Origin: Bacillota bacterium
GTDB taxonomy: Bacteria; Bacillota; Clostridia; Acetivibrionales; DTU013
Assembly (NCBI GenBank): GCA_023435305.1
Contig: JAEYRV010000016.1
Location: forward strand, 1-64,000
Direction of reading: 5' to 3'
DNA length: 64,000 bases
This document shows, piece after piece, positions 43,237 to 53,037 of this stretch. Both the position numbers and the translations under genes were made by a program. Each line of letters opens with the position of its first letter. The first letter of the stretch is position 1. The notes beneath the pieces were generated by a model. The model was not told where the DNA came from and made no database searches. It worked only from the letters and a program-made list of their open reading frames with translations.

Positions 43237-43916
43237 TATGACTGTCCCTCCTTTTCTGCCGACTGCAGACCGCATTGCCCGCCGCAGCCTCCGCATGCAT
43301 CATTGGCGCCGCAGCCCGCAGCAAGGACCTGCCGATTGGTCAGGAGATTTACCAGACCTATGGCAAGGCCGAATATAAGGAATCCTCCCGGAGGCAATAT
43401 CATCGCCAATGCCGGGCTTGCCGATTCACCGAACAGCTGAAGGCCGAATATACTTGCATTGCCCAATATTTCTCTCACTGCGCCTAATGCAGTGATGGCC
43501 AGCGTAAATCCAACACCCATTCCCAGTCCGTCAACAGCCGAATCAAGTACGGGATACTTCGAGGCATAGGATTCTGCCCTTGCCATTATGATACAGTTAA
43601 CAACTATGAGCGGGATATAGATTCCCAGCGCTTTATCAAGAGAAGGTACATATGCCTTCAGAAGCATCTGCACGATCGTTACGAAGCCTGCAATAACTGT
43701 TACAAACGCCGGCATCCTGACCTTGCCCGGTATGAACTTCCGAAGCAGCGAGATGACTACGTTTGAACCTATAAGAACTGCAGTAGTTGCCAGCCCCATG
43801 CCTATACCGTTTATTGCCGATGTTGTGATCGCCAATGTAGGGCATGTGCCCAGAACAAGGCGGAACGTAGGATTCTCATCGATTATTCCGTTCTTGAAGA
43901 TTTTAAAATACTTCAT
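43236..43916 (-). CDS. rnfE: Rnf complex membrane subunit RnfE
   Basis: This 226-residue, six-TM protein is homologous to RnfA. LVLGTCPTLAITTSAINGIG and VVNCIIMARAES contain the paired cysteines. The C-terminus has an unusual Cys/Gly tail, CGANDACGGCGGQCG, with five cysteines after the last helix, which may bind an extra metal or may be disordered. It overlaps rnfG by four bases and rnfA by one, so all are tightly coupled. Confidence 0.95.
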   Translation of the reverse strand: MKYFKIFKNGIIDENPTFRLVLGTCPTLAITTSAINGIGMGLATTAVLIGSNVVISLLRKFIPGKVRMPAFVTVIAGFVTIVQMLLKAYVPSLDKALGIYIPLIVVNCIIMARAESYASKYPVLDSAVDGLGMGVGFTLAITALGAVREILGNASIFGLQLFGESASPALAMILPPGGFLIFGLAIGLVNLLTNRQVLAAGCGANDACGGCGGQCGLQSAEKEGQS

Positions 43917-44497
43917 TTTGAACCGCCTCCATTCTCCAGCAGCTTGCCGCTCAGCTCAGCAGATGCCTGGACCGCGCTTGTCACTGCCTTTGTACTGATA
44001 GTTGCGCCGCTTACTGCCTGCACCTCATCATCAGCAGACACAGGGCGCTTGACTATTTTAATTTCCTTACTTATATCCTTGCCTATATACTGTTTTGTAA
44101 ATTTATCATCAGCTGTCTTGCTTCCCAGGCCCGGCGTCTCCTGATTATCTCCTATCCTGACGCCGGATACGGCGCTATCACTGTCAACACCAACGGTTAC
44201 GGCAATTTCTCCGCCAAAGCCCTTGGGAGCTGCTGAAAATACATAGCCCACAAATTCTTCTCCGCTGAAAGCAGCATAAACATCATTTATAATGCCGCTT
44301 TCATCCTGTGCTTCCCAGCCCTCCAGCTTTTCGAAGCTCTCCGCCTGCGGCAGCACCTGTTTTCTCTTCTCCTGTGCATCCATTTCAGTACGCTGGATAA
44401 TTGGTTCCTTTGTTATATTGTTTACAAACGCCAGGCAGAAAGCCGTGACAAGGCATATTACAAACAGCGATAGTGAGGGTTTTATCATATCACGCAT
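43913..44497 (-). CDS. rnfG: Rnf complex FMN-binding subunit RnfG
   Basis: This 194-residue protein has an N-terminal TM helix (about 7-27) and an extracytoplasmic FMN-binding domain. The flavinylation motif is SGATISTKAV (Thr about 170), where FMN is attached covalently. ETPGLGSKTADDKFTKQY is also typical. It overlaps rnfD by eight bases and rnfE by four. It passes electrons between RnfD/RnfA-E and the rest of the complex. Confidence 0.95.
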   Translation of the reverse strand: MRDMIKPSLSLFVICLVTAFCLAFVNNITKEPIIQRTEMDAQEKRKQVLPQAESFEKLEGWEAQDESGIINDVYAAFSGEEFVGYVFSAAPKGFGGEIAVTVGVDSDSAVSGVRIGDNQETPGLGSKTADDKFTKQYIGKDISKEIKIVKRPVSADDEVQAVSGATISTKAVTSAVQASAELSGKLLENGGGSK

Positions 44498-45449
44498 TTT
44501 TCACGGCACCTCCTCCAAAGCTCTTGGGTATGACGAATCTGTCGATCATCGGTACAACGAGGTTCATCAGGAGTATTGAATAGGAAACGCCCTCAGGATA
44601 TCCTCCGTACAGCCTTATGACCGATGTGAGCAGTCCGCAGCCGAACCCCATTATTATCCTGCCTTTAAAGGTCACCGGGGAGGTAGTATAGTCAGTTGCC
44701 ATAAAGAAGGCACCAAGCATCAATCCGCCGGCGAATATATGGTAAACAAAGTCTCCCGTGAACATTCCTTTACCGCCGAGCATCCAGGTCATGAACCCGA
44801 CTGTTCCGATGAAGGCAATCGGCAGCTCCAGCGTGATTACTTTCTTATATACAAGGTAGGCGGCTCCGATCAGTATGGCAAGCGCAGATGTCTCGCCAAT
44901 GGTGCCTCCTATATTGCCTATGAACATATCCCAGAACTTCGGCAGCTCCGCAGAAATCTCGCTTCCGTTCTTTATAATGCCAAGGGGCGTTGCCGAGCTG
45001 ACTGCGTCCCATCCGGGCTTCTGCCAGGCTGTCATCTGCACCGGCCAGGAGGCCATCATAAACGCCCTCGCGGCAAGTGCGGGATTGATAAAGTTGTGAC
45101 CCAGTCCGCCGAAGAGCTGCTTGACAATAATAATGGCAAACACGCCGCCAATAGCAGCCACCCATATCGGCACTGCCGGCGCCAGGTTCAATGCCAGCAG
45201 GAGACCTGTGACCGCAGCGCTCAGGTCGGATATCGTATTTTCCTTTTTAGTGATCTTGCACCATGCATACTCAGCTGCCACACATGCGGCAACAGTCACT
45301 ATTATCAGCATGGCCGCCCTTACCTTGAAGAAGCAGACAGAAGCAATAGCTGCCGGCAGCAATGCAATAATTACGTCTCTCATTATTTTCTGCGTGTTGT
45401 TGCCACCCCTCAAATGTGGTGATGAACCCGCCAAAAGGTTGATTTCCAT
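44490..45449 (-). CDS. rnfD: Rnf complex membrane subunit RnfD
   Basis: This 319-residue, NqrB/RnfD-family protein has about nine TM segments. SSPHLRGGNNTQKIMRDVI (residues 9-27) is the conserved opening and VSSATPLGIIKNG carries the Thr that binds FMN covalently. GGLGHNFINPALAARAFM is also conserved. It directly follows rnfC with a one-base gap. It forms part of the ion channel of the complex. Confidence 0.95.
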   Translation of the reverse strand: MEINLLAGSSPHLRGGNNTQKIMRDVIIALLPAAIASVCFFKVRAAMLIIVTVAACVAAEYAWCKITKKENTISDLSAAVTGLLLALNLAPAVPIWVAAIGGVFAIIIVKQLFGGLGHNFINPALAARAFMMASWPVQMTAWQKPGWDAVSSATPLGIIKNGSEISAELPKFWDMFIGNIGGTIGETSALAILIGAAYLVYKKVITLELPIAFIGTVGFMTWMLGGKGMFTGDFVYHIFAGGLMLGAFFMATDYTTSPVTFKGRIIMGFGCGLLTSVIRLYGGYPEGVSYSILLMNLVVPMIDRFVIPKSFGGGAVKNA

Positions 45450-45450
45450 G

Positions 45451-46782
45451 CTATTTCTTCCCTCCCTGCTCCTTGGCTGCCAGTTTTCTCAGCTCTGCCT
45501 TGGCATAGCGCATTGACTGCACCAGATGCCTGGAAGCCGGACAACTGTATGAACAGCAGCCGCATTCTATACAATCGCTTACATGATACTTCTTAGTTTC
45601 TTCAAAATTGCCTCTCACAACATTTGCATTTACATAGAGAGGCAAAAGCGACATCGGGCATGCTGCCACACATTTCCCGCAGCGTATGCAAACCGATTCC
45701 TTTGGTTCGACAGCTTCCTTCTCGGTCAATGCAAGCAGTGCATTGGTTTGCTTCAAGACGGAATTGTCAAGAGAATACTGGGCTACTCCCATCATAGGTC
45801 CTCCCATGATGATCTTTCGCGGTTCTTCACTGAATCCCCCGCAGAACTCAAACACTTCCTTCAGCGGCGTGCCGATCAGAACTTCCACATTCATTGGATT
45901 TGCCGCGGCTCCGCCGTCAATGGTGACCTTCTTCTTGATCAAGGGCATCCCTGTTTTAAGATAATTTGCAATGAATGCTGCTGTCGTAACATTCTGCGCA
46001 AGCACGCCTACATCTGACGGCAGCTTTCCGACAGGTACCTTTCTTCCTGTCACGGCATATATCAGCTGTTTTTCTCCGCCCTGAGGATAACGTGCCTCCA
46101 GACGGACCACTTCAATGTTGTCCCCCTCCTCGATAAGAGAGGATAATTTTTCTATAGCCAAAGGCTTGTTTTCCTCGATAGCAATGAAAGCCCTGGTGAT
46201 ACCGGTTATCTCCATCACCCTTTTTGTTCCCTCAATGATGCCTGCCGGGTTTTCCATCATCTCTCTGTAATCCGATGTGATATAGGGCTCACATTCAGCG
46301 CCGTTTATCACCAGTGTGTCAAGGATTTTTCCGGGCGGCGGCGAAAGCTTCACGCTTGTCGGAAATCCAGCCCCTCCAAGCCCTACCGCTCCTGATTCCC
46401 TGATACATCTCAAAAGGCTGTCCTTATCGGTGCATACCGGAGGAACTACGCTTTCATGGATCTCCTGCAGTCCATCGGGCTTTATTTCAACTGCCATTAC
46501 TTCAATGCCGGTCGAATATAATACCGGCTTCACATCAGTGACGGTGCCGGATACACTTGAATGGACCGGAGCGGCGATCATCTTTTCCGAATCACCGATC
46601 TTCTGGCCTACAAGTACTCTGTCACCCTTCTTCACCAGAGGCATGCAGGGCGCACCTATATGCTGGAGCATCGGTATGACGACCTTCGAAGGCAGCGGCA
46701 TTTTGACCGTTTCCATTTCCGAGGTCTCTTTATAATGTCCCGGCCTTATACCGCCTCTAAATGACTTTAAAGCTTTAATCAA
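45451..46782 (-). CDS. rnfC: Rnf complex NADH-binding subunit RnfC
   Basis: This encodes 443 residues from a TTG at 46782 with GAGGTGG five bases upstream. An N-terminal barrel-sandwich domain is followed by a flavin/NADH site (VGLGGAGFPTSVKL, about 130-143), an SLBB domain (VLIGTPLKEVFEF) and two 4Fe-4S motifs, CIRCGKCVAACP and CIECGCCSYSCP. It reduces NAD+ with electrons from ferredoxin at the cytoplasmic face. First gene of rnfCDGEAB, the order usual in Clostridia. Confidence 0.95.
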   Translation of the reverse strand: MIKALKSFRGGIRPGHYKETSEMETVKMPLPSKVVIPMLQHIGAPCMPLVKKGDRVLVGQKIGDSEKMIAAPVHSSVSGTVTDVKPVLYSTGIEVMAVEIKPDGLQEIHESVVPPVCTDKDSLLRCIRESGAVGLGGAGFPTSVKLSPPPGKILDTLVINGAECEPYITSDYREMMENPAGIIEGTKRVMEITGITRAFIAIEENKPLAIEKLSSLIEEGDNIEVVRLEARYPQGGEKQLIYAVTGRKVPVGKLPSDVGVLAQNVTTAAFIANYLKTGMPLIKKKVTIDGGAAANPMNVEVLIGTPLKEVFEFCGGFSEEPRKIIMGGPMMGVAQYSLDNSVLKQTNALLALTEKEAVEPKESVCIRCGKCVAACPMSLLPLYVNANVVRGNFEETKKYHVSDCIECGCCSYSCPASRHLVQSMRYAKAELRKLAAKEQGGKK

Positions 46783-47151
46783 TCAATCCACCTCACAATC
46801 ATTAGTAAACACTCCGGTCCTTTCCGCCAAATGTGGGGGAGTGTCTTTCTATTTACAGTTTACAGCACCTACCATACTATCTTCCTTTACCAAATAATCT
46901 GCTGATTACAATTAATACAATCAGTATTGAATGCTGCAATCGCTTATCCTGATCAACAAAAAATCTGCTGACGTCATTACCGTACATATTCTATCACTTA
47001 TTAATGGCGTATGCTATAGATTTTTATTAATTAAATTTTTAACAAATTGTATACAAAGTACAAGTCGATATTTTATACCCCGCTGATTCCAGCGTTTTGC
47101 GAATATATACAATGTATTTTAAAGCATTTTACAATCGATCCCGACGGACCC
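46783..47151. other. Promoter/leader region of the rnf operon
   Basis: About 370 AT-rich noncoding bases between rnfC and the GH18 gene. Near rnfC, ACACTCC and GGAGTGT (about 46808-46844) can pair around a long loop close to the start, a possible leader structure. No consensus promoter or known riboswitch is recognised. Confidence 0.4.
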
Positions 47152-48822
47152 TCAGCCCAATACCGCCGATACAGCAGACCCGGAAAGCTCAGGATAGGTT
47201 CTTTCCATAAGGACAGCCATCTGACCGCGCCTGATGGTATCCCCGGGTCTGAACGTACCATCCGGGAAGCCTTCCAGGAACCCGCGGGCCGTCATTCTGC
47301 CGATGGCTTCATATGACCAGGTGGAAACCATAGGATCAACATCCGGAAAAACAGGCGGTGCAGGTTCACTGCCAACACTGCTCATCAGCCTGTCCAGTAT
47401 CACTGCCATCTGCTCGCGCGTCAGCACCGCGTCAGGCTCGAACTTACCGCCGCCGACACCCTGCAGGATACCTGCCCCGGCAGCCGCTTCGATCTCTACG
47501 CGGGCCCAGTGCCTTGTTATATCAGAAAATGTCGTCTTGCCTCCATTTGCTGCAGTTACCCTGATATCCAGTGCCCTTACAAGGAGAGCTGCCGCCTGCG
47601 CCCTTGTCATTGAAGAATCCGGCATGAATTGAGTGCTGGAGACACCATTCATCCAGCCTTTGTCCATGGCATTTATAATTGAATCCTTTGCCCAATGCTT
47701 CTGGATGTCGCTGAAATACTTGCCATCCAGCCACAGCGAGTAATACTCCCAGGTGCTTTTGCTCTCCTGCCCAAGACTCCAGCTGCCTGTCCCCAGCAGG
47801 TCATATTTACCCACCAGCTCCAGCTTGCGCTTGATCGATGCTTCATTTTCATACCAGAAGTCATATGTCCCCTGCTCCAGCTGCTTACCGAATATCACGG
47901 GCTTTCTGTCGCCAGCCTTAATAGTGATAATGGCTTTTGGTGATTTATAGGTATTGTCAAAGATCACCTTGCCGTTAAACTCCTTTACCAGCGCCTCCAC
48001 CGTATTATTGCTGACACCATAGCCGCCGTAATCTACGCCCTGCTCCCAGAGCCTTCCGTAGAATGCTATACCCAGTACAAGCTTGTTTGCGGGAACTTCC
48101 TTTAATGCCGCCTTTATGGATTCCTCAACAAAGCCATAACCGGCAACAGGCCCCGCTCCGCCGGTAGCATTCACATAGCCCTGATAATGCTGATCATATG
48201 CCATAAGCATAATATAGTCCGAGTATTGCTGCAGTACTGCCAGATCATATGATGCATGCCAGCCCGCTTCTATATTATATGGATTTGCTGCTGCCGCAAC
48301 AGAAACGCTTTTACCGGAGGGGAGCTTATTTCTCAGCAAACGGACAAATTCGGTATACTTGTCCCTTTCCTGTTCACTCATGTTCTCAATGTCAACGTTT
48401 ACACCGTCCAGATTATAATTTATGACAGCATCAACGATCTGAGAGGAAAGAGCCTCGGCATTGTTCAGCGCATTCACCCCTGATTCCTTGTCCCAGTGGT
48501 TGCTAAGAAAGGGAGTTACTTTAATGCCTCTATTATGCATCTCATCAATAAAGCTCCTGTCGATCGCCCCGGTGAGTTTCAGAGTACCATCCTTGTTCAG
48601 ATCAAAATAGCTTGGCGCTATATGGTCCAAGGCCCCGTTGGTGTCATTGACATAGCCGGTATATGCCGCTGTATTTCCAAAGTATATATAGGTCATATTG
48701 AAGCGTTCTGAACCCGACTGCGAAAGACTGCCCGCATATGCTTCAAATCCGGACATGACAAAAAAAACAACCGCCAGTATCAGCACTGTCAATGTTTTCA
48801 GCTTTATACTCAAAGTAAACAC
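47152..48822 (-). CDS. GH18 chitinase-like glycosidase with three SLH domains
   Basis: About 556 residues from a GTG at 48822, nine bases behind GGGAGG; an ATG at 48858 has only a weak site. Signal peptide (cleavage near AYAGS), then a GH18 barrel (about 40-360) with the active-site motif LDGVNVDIENM (Glu is the proton donor) and YIMLMAYDQHY. Three SLH domains follow (FSDIQKHWAKDSI, FSDITRHWARVEI, FPDVDPMVSTWSY). The catalytic domain resembles the YaaH/SleL-type peptidoglycan N-acetylglucosaminidases rather than true chitinases. It is anchored to the wall and probably remodels it. Confidence 0.9.
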   Translation of the reverse strand: MFTLSIKLKTLTVLILAVVFFVMSGFEAYAGSLSQSGSERFNMTYIYFGNTAAYTGYVNDTNGALDHIAPSYFDLNKDGTLKLTGAIDRSFIDEMHNRGIKVTPFLSNHWDKESGVNALNNAEALSSQIVDAVINYNLDGVNVDIENMSEQERDKYTEFVRLLRNKLPSGKSVSVAAAANPYNIEAGWHASYDLAVLQQYSDYIMLMAYDQHYQGYVNATGGAGPVAGYGFVEESIKAALKEVPANKLVLGIAFYGRLWEQGVDYGGYGVSNNTVEALVKEFNGKVIFDNTYKSPKAIITIKAGDRKPVIFGKQLEQGTYDFWYENEASIKRKLELVGKYDLLGTGSWSLGQESKSTWEYYSLWLDGKYFSDIQKHWAKDSIINAMDKGWMNGVSSTQFMPDSSMTRAQAAALLVRALDIRVTAANGGKTTFSDITRHWARVEIEAAAGAGILQGVGGGKFEPDAVLTREQMAVILDRLMSSVGSEPAPPVFPDVDPMVSTWSYEAIGRMTARGFLEGFPDGTFRPGDTIRRGQMAVLMERTYPELSGSAVSAVLG

Positions 48823-48977
48823 AGATATAGACCTCCCTCTCCCCTTATAAAAAGACATTTGTGCATATAACCTTACAGGAATAGTGGCTGTAATTCAATG
48901 AACAAATTATGTAAACATCCTGCGGCACAGGGAAATCAGGCAGTCTAAGCATAGATGTTTTCGAATATATTCTATAT

Positions 48978-49148
48978 ATGAAGAGAGTTGCATTGTTCTT
49001 TGTCCGTAAAAAATGGTCAGCAGCCGCGCTATGGGACAGTCTGGCTGTTCTTCGCACCGCCCGCAGAAAAAAAGCGATCATACTCGTCGCTTTATTGATT
49101 CCGTTGATATTTCTGGTGTTCCTTTTATTCAGCCATTTAGATCCTTGA
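48978..49148 (+). CDS. Possible small membrane protein
   Basis: A 56-residue frame reads MKRVALFFVRKKWSAAALW, a basic region, and then one strong TM segment, AIILVALLIPLIFLVFLLF. No ribosome site precedes the ATG. Charge and hydrophobicity are protein-like, but coding cannot be proven. It could be a fragment. Confidence 0.3.
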   Translation: MKRVALFFVRKKWSAAALWDSLAVLRTARRKKAIILVALLIPLIFLVFLLFSHLDP

Positions 49149-49466
49149 CCCCAAAAACGAAATTGAAGTTGTCATCTGTATCATGAGTATTTTTGGATTA
49201 ACCCGCCAAAAACGGAATTTCATCCATTTTATCCATTTTATCATGCATTTCATCAGTTTATGTTTACAAATATACTAGTATTAAATAGAATGTGTGTATA
49301 AATTGAAAATAGTACAGGATGAGCTTGATTCATTTAGCTTTGAAAAAATATTTGATACAGTAAACGAGCTTTTTAACTGATTCAAAAAAATGACTAATAC
49401 TATACTGACAGTAGGAAAAAAGATCCGCCTGTTGAGCGCCCGGAGCCAAACATAGAAACTGAAGAA
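49149..49466. other. Intergenic region, possible gene debris
   Basis: About 320 bases with no intact gene. A short plus-strand stretch, FSFEKIFDTVNELFN, ends just before the next frame. Near 49396 a tract of six A residues separates MTNTILTVGKK from the open frame that continues as DPPVERPEPNIETEEL, so a frameshift may have cut the start of the next gene. Confidence 0.35.
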
Positions 49467-50033
49467 TTGAGTGTTATTGAAGCAATAGCCAAAGATAAAA
49501 AGCATGATGGAAAAAGTATCATGTGGGATGGAAACAAGGTCACGATAATCAATGATTCACTGGATAGCGAAGAAATACTGGACGGACGCTCCGGCCCGTA
49601 TCCTCATGAACGTACTGAAACAAAACTTGGTATTTTACTGGAATACCCTATCACAGGTTATAACCGGGAATTATTCGACACTGAAAAATACCCAGCAACA
49701 GATTCTGAAAATGAATATATTGCCGAAACCCCAGAACGGTATCTCTTAATACAAAAAAGCAGTCCTGAAAGCTATAGCCAGTTGGAAGATGAGCTGTCCG
49801 CAAACACAGACTTAATGGAAGTACAAGAAAAAGTCATCAGGACTCAGAGAAATTACAAGCTGTTTGCGGGCAGCATCAAAACAATCGGCGGCAAGAACAT
49901 GATAGGATATATATTAATCACACCTGATATGGATCAGTCCGTATATTGCATAAAATATGCAGGTCTTGGAAACTTTTCAGATATTGAAGTTGAGAGTTTT
50001 GGAATAATGAATGATTTTTTTATTAACAATTAG
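49467..50033 (+). CDS. Hypothetical protein, possibly 5'-damaged
   Basis: The frame gives 188 residues if the TTG at 49467 is used, but the reading is open further back through PPVERPEPNIETEEL, and no ribosome site is seen. A single extra A in the A6 tract at about 49416 would join it to an upstream ATG. The protein is acidic and mixed alpha/beta, with YLLIQKSSPESYSQLEDEL and a conserved-looking IGYILITPDMDQSVYCI. No domain is recognised and no signal peptide remains. A good terminator follows. Confidence 0.5.
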   Translation: MSVIEAIAKDKKHDGKSIMWDGNKVTIINDSLDSEEILDGRSGPYPHERTETKLGILLEYPITGYNRELFDTEKYPATDSENEYIAETPERYLLIQKSSPESYSQLEDELSANTDLMEVQEKVIRTQRNYKLFAGSIKTIGGKNMIGYILITPDMDQSVYCIKYAGLGNFSDIEVESFGIMNDFFINN

Positions 50034-50044
50034 TTGACAGTTCA

Positions 50045-50074
50045 AAAAAGCGATCAGTAATATGATCGCTTTTT
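50045..50074. terminator. Bidirectional terminator
   Basis: AAAAAAGCGATC and GATCGCTTTTT form an 11-bp stem around a 7-base loop, with T tracts on both strands. It is shared by the hypothetical gene (+) and thrC (-), which are convergent. Confidence 0.85.
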
Positions 50075-50129
50075 ATGATTTCGTAAATATTTACACTAAT
50101 TATTCCATCAGCCTTCTGCCAGCATTGCT

Positions 50130-51632
50130 CTATTTCAGGCCAAGAATCTTTATGACCTGTTCCTTCATTTCATCCTTGTTGCAGACACTGTCATGCAGCA
50201 CAGCCCTGTCGGACAGTCCGTCAAGACCCACCGGTATATCAAGCCCGCATTGCTCGGCAAGCAAGCCCAGCAGCTCGAACTCATTTTTCCCTTCAACAGC
50301 TTCGTCACCGAATATGGCCTTGGCAACACTTTCATTGAATTTGAAAGGACTTGCCGTAGAGGCTATGATGGTTTTTGTCATATCGCCGGTAGAGATGACA
50401 TACTTGTCATACACATCCACACCAACTGCTGTATGTGTATCGATCACATATTCATAATCCTCGTAGACATCTCTTATTGTCTCAAGGGTCTCATGCTCAG
50501 TCGTATATGCAGCCCAATACATCTCAGACAGTTTTCTTTTAACTTCGCCGAACACCATGTATTTACCTTCATTTTTCAGCTTGGACATCCAATCCAGCAC
50601 CTGTTCTCCATCGTGCTCCGTCAGTTCAAAAAGCAGTCTTTCAAGATTACTGGAAATGAGTATGTCCATAGACGGTGATATTGTCTTCATGAATTCTCTT
50701 TCACGATTGTAAAGTCCTGTATTGATGAATTCGGTCAACACGTTGTTATCATTGGAAGCGCATATCAGTTTTTTGATCGGCAGCCCCATATTATGAGCAT
50801 ACCAGGCGGCAAGTATGTTTCCGAAATTTCCTGTGGGCACTGTAAAATTGATCGCCTCGCCGGCTTTTATTTCTCCCGCCGCAAGTAAATCGGCATAGGC
50901 AGAGAAGTAGTAAACGATCTGAGGTACGAGCCTGCCCCAGTTGATCGAATTGGCCGATGAGAATTTAAAGCCGTTTTCCAGCATCCTGTCACCCAGCTCT
51001 TTATCCGAGAATATTGCCTTTACTCCATTCTGGGTATCGTCAAAGTTGCCCCTGACGGCTACAGAGTATACATTGCGGCCTTCCTGGGTCACCATCTGCA
51101 TCTTCTGCACCTGGCTGACACCATTCTCAGGGAAGAACACTATGATCCTGGTCCCTTCGACATCCTTAAACCCTTCAAGGGCGGCCTTTCCCGTGTCGCC
51201 GGAGGTAGCGACCAGTATTACCGTCTCGGCGCTCTCCTCTGTCTTTCTGTTGGCTTTTACCAGCAGCCTGGGCAAAATCTGGAGCGCAACGTCCTTGAAC
51301 GCGCATGTCGGCCCGTGCCACAGTTCGAGTATATATGCATTATCATTAAGCTTGACCACAGGAGCTACCCTGCCGTCATCGAATTTTCCGCTTCCATATG
51401 CGCCTCTAACGCACTCTGCCAGCTCTTCATCCGTATAGTCATCAAGAAAGCGCCTCAGTATAAAAACGGCTCTTTCCATATAATCCATGTCTGCAAGTGA
51501 ATATATTTCCTCAGGCGTGAGCCTTACCGCAGCTTCAGGCACGAACAGCCCTCCGTCGGGCGCCAGGCCGCGTTTTATTGCCTCCGCCGATGCTATGTTC
51601 CTGATTCCTCCGCGAGTACTTTCATAATGCAT
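50130..51632 (-). CDS. thrC: Threonine synthase
   Basis: This 500-residue protein has GGGAGG seven bases before the ATG. It opens with YESTRGG, then PDGGLFVPEA, and the PLP lysine lies in HGPTCAFKDVALQILPRLL (Lys about 113). VLVATSGDTGKAALEGF is the phosphate-binding/catalytic block. It is the long ThrC form and converts O-phosphohomoserine to threonine and phosphate. Monocistronic here, without other thr genes; no T-box or other leader was recognised. Confidence 0.95.
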   Translation of the reverse strand: MHYESTRGGIRNIASAEAIKRGLAPDGGLFVPEAAVRLTPEEIYSLADMDYMERAVFILRRFLDDYTDEELAECVRGAYGSGKFDDGRVAPVVKLNDNAYILELWHGPTCAFKDVALQILPRLLVKANRKTEESAETVILVATSGDTGKAALEGFKDVEGTRIIVFFPENGVSQVQKMQMVTQEGRNVYSVAVRGNFDDTQNGVKAIFSDKELGDRMLENGFKFSSANSINWGRLVPQIVYYFSAYADLLAAGEIKAGEAINFTVPTGNFGNILAAWYAHNMGLPIKKLICASNDNNVLTEFINTGLYNREREFMKTISPSMDILISSNLERLLFELTEHDGEQVLDWMSKLKNEGKYMVFGEVKRKLSEMYWAAYTTEHETLETIRDVYEDYEYVIDTHTAVGVDVYDKYVISTGDMTKTIIASTASPFKFNESVAKAIFGDEAVEGKNEFELLGLLAEQCGLDIPVGLDGLSDRAVLHDSVCNKDEMKEQVIKILGLK

Positions 51633-51742
51633 TTCGTGACCTCCCCGGCAATATTGTTCCGCACACCGGCAATGCCAAGACCGATGCTCTATTAATAATA
51701 ATACAAAAGCTTGTAAAATAAAAGAAATGTTTTTGTAAAATG

Positions 51743-51767
51743 AAAAACCGGCTGCTTAACAGCCGGT
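51743..51767 (-). terminator. Terminator of the TPR protein gene
   Basis: ACCGGCTG-TTAAG-CAGCCGGT followed by TTTTCATTTT on the minus strand, about 20 bases after the stop. Confidence 0.8.
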
Positions 51768-51786
51768 CACTTTATGTGCTTCATTT

Positions 51787-52947
51787 TTATGGTACCTTGG
51801 TCAGTTCATTGATCCTGACTTTGGCATTCCTGGTATACCAGCTTTCAGGGTACCCTTCCGCCAGCTCCTGGAACAATGCCAGTGCGCTCCTTGAATCCTT
51901 CTGTATCTGATGACTGCGTCCCATATAATACAATGCGGCATCCATCTTGCTGTATTGTGGATCGTACATCCGTATCTTCTCAAAGCTTTTCAGCGAATCC
52001 GTGTACTTTTTCTGGTTGTACAGCTTATATCCCATATCATATGCGGATTTTGCCGCAAGCGGCATCACCTTTTCATAAAGTGAATCGAATTTTTCCTTCT
52101 CCTCATCCTTGAATTCCACTGTCTTCATCAGCAGAAGCATATCGGCAGCGCCTTCATAATCCTTTTTGCCCACCAACGATTCGATCTCATATATCCTGAC
52201 GGCTGCCTTGTAATAGTCAGCCTGCTTGATAGCGTTTTCCCTGTCCTTCTGAGACACTTCATATTTTTTCTCAAGCTCTGCGTATTTTTTTTCAAATTCT
52301 GCAATTGCTTCATTGATCTTCTCCTCGGTATTGTCCTGCCGAGGAGGCAGCTGTACCGGTTCCGGTTTGGGCAAGGAAGAGTAGATCACAAAAGACAGCA
52401 GCAATCCCGCGGCAAAACCTGCTCCGATTTTTACCGCGCTGATGATCATGTTCTTTTTTCTATTATTGTCAAACAACAATGCATTCGCAGTCTTTTCCGG
52501 TTTTTCGGGCTTCTCAGGCTTTTTGTTCCTGATTCGCTTCAATGGCTCTCCGGGTTGATCCTGCAATGGCCTCTTCTGCTGTTTTGTCTTTAATGAGGAA
52601 GGTGTTATCTCTCCGATGCCTGAGCGCTGCATGAAATTGAGCGCATAGACGCTGTTCGGCTCTGAGCTGACAACCCTGGCAAAGGTCTCTGCAGCCTTAT
52701 CCTTGTCACCGATATAGCTGTAACAGATCCCCAGCAGATTCAGAGCCTCATTGAAATTCGGGTTCATTGAAACTGCTTTTTTCAGTTCAATGATGGCAAT
52801 ATCCTCACTGCCGTTACGAAGGCTTTCAATGGCTTTATTATACATGAATATGGAATTGCGGACATTGTCGGAGACCTTGTCTCCCTCCTGTACAATGCTC
52901 TCAAAATTTATAGGCTTGAAGTTGCTCAATTCTGCCTTTACATCCAC
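51787..52947 (-). CDS. TPR-repeat membrane protein
   Basis: About 386 residues from a GTG at 52947, ten bases after GGAGG; a TTG at 52968 overlaps the ribosome site. Two to three TPR units near the N-terminus (about 35-115: AIIELKKAVSMNPNFNEAL, then LLGICYSYIGDKDKAAETF). A basic, Pro-rich linker (KPEKPEKPEKTA) precedes one TM helix (MIISAVKIGAGFAAGLLLSF, about 170-190). A coiled coil follows (EKKYAELEKKYEVSQKDREN), and two to three C-terminal TPR/Sel1-like units. A scaffold role in envelope assembly is plausible; no specific function is recognised. Confidence 0.75.
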   Translation of the reverse strand: MDVKAELSNFKPINFESIVQEGDKVSDNVRNSIFMYNKAIESLRNGSEDIAIIELKKAVSMNPNFNEALNLLGICYSYIGDKDKAAETFARVVSSEPNSVYALNFMQRSGIGEITPSSLKTKQQKRPLQDQPGEPLKRIRNKKPEKPEKPEKTANALLFDNNRKKNMIISAVKIGAGFAAGLLLSFVIYSSLPKPEPVQLPPRQDNTEEKINEAIAEFEKKYAELEKKYEVSQKDRENAIKQADYYKAAVRIYEIESLVGKKDYEGAADMLLLMKTVEFKDEEKEKFDSLYEKVMPLAAKSAYDMGYKLYNQKKYTDSLKSFEKIRMYDPQYSKMDAALYYMGRSHQIQKDSRSALALFQELAEGYPESWYTRNAKVRINELTKVP

Positions 52948-53037
52948 TAAAAGCTCACCTCCCGACAATTTTACCCACCATTTTCCCTATCGGTTTTCTT
53001 ACCTCTTAACTTAATTGTTTTCTGAATATCTTAAATT

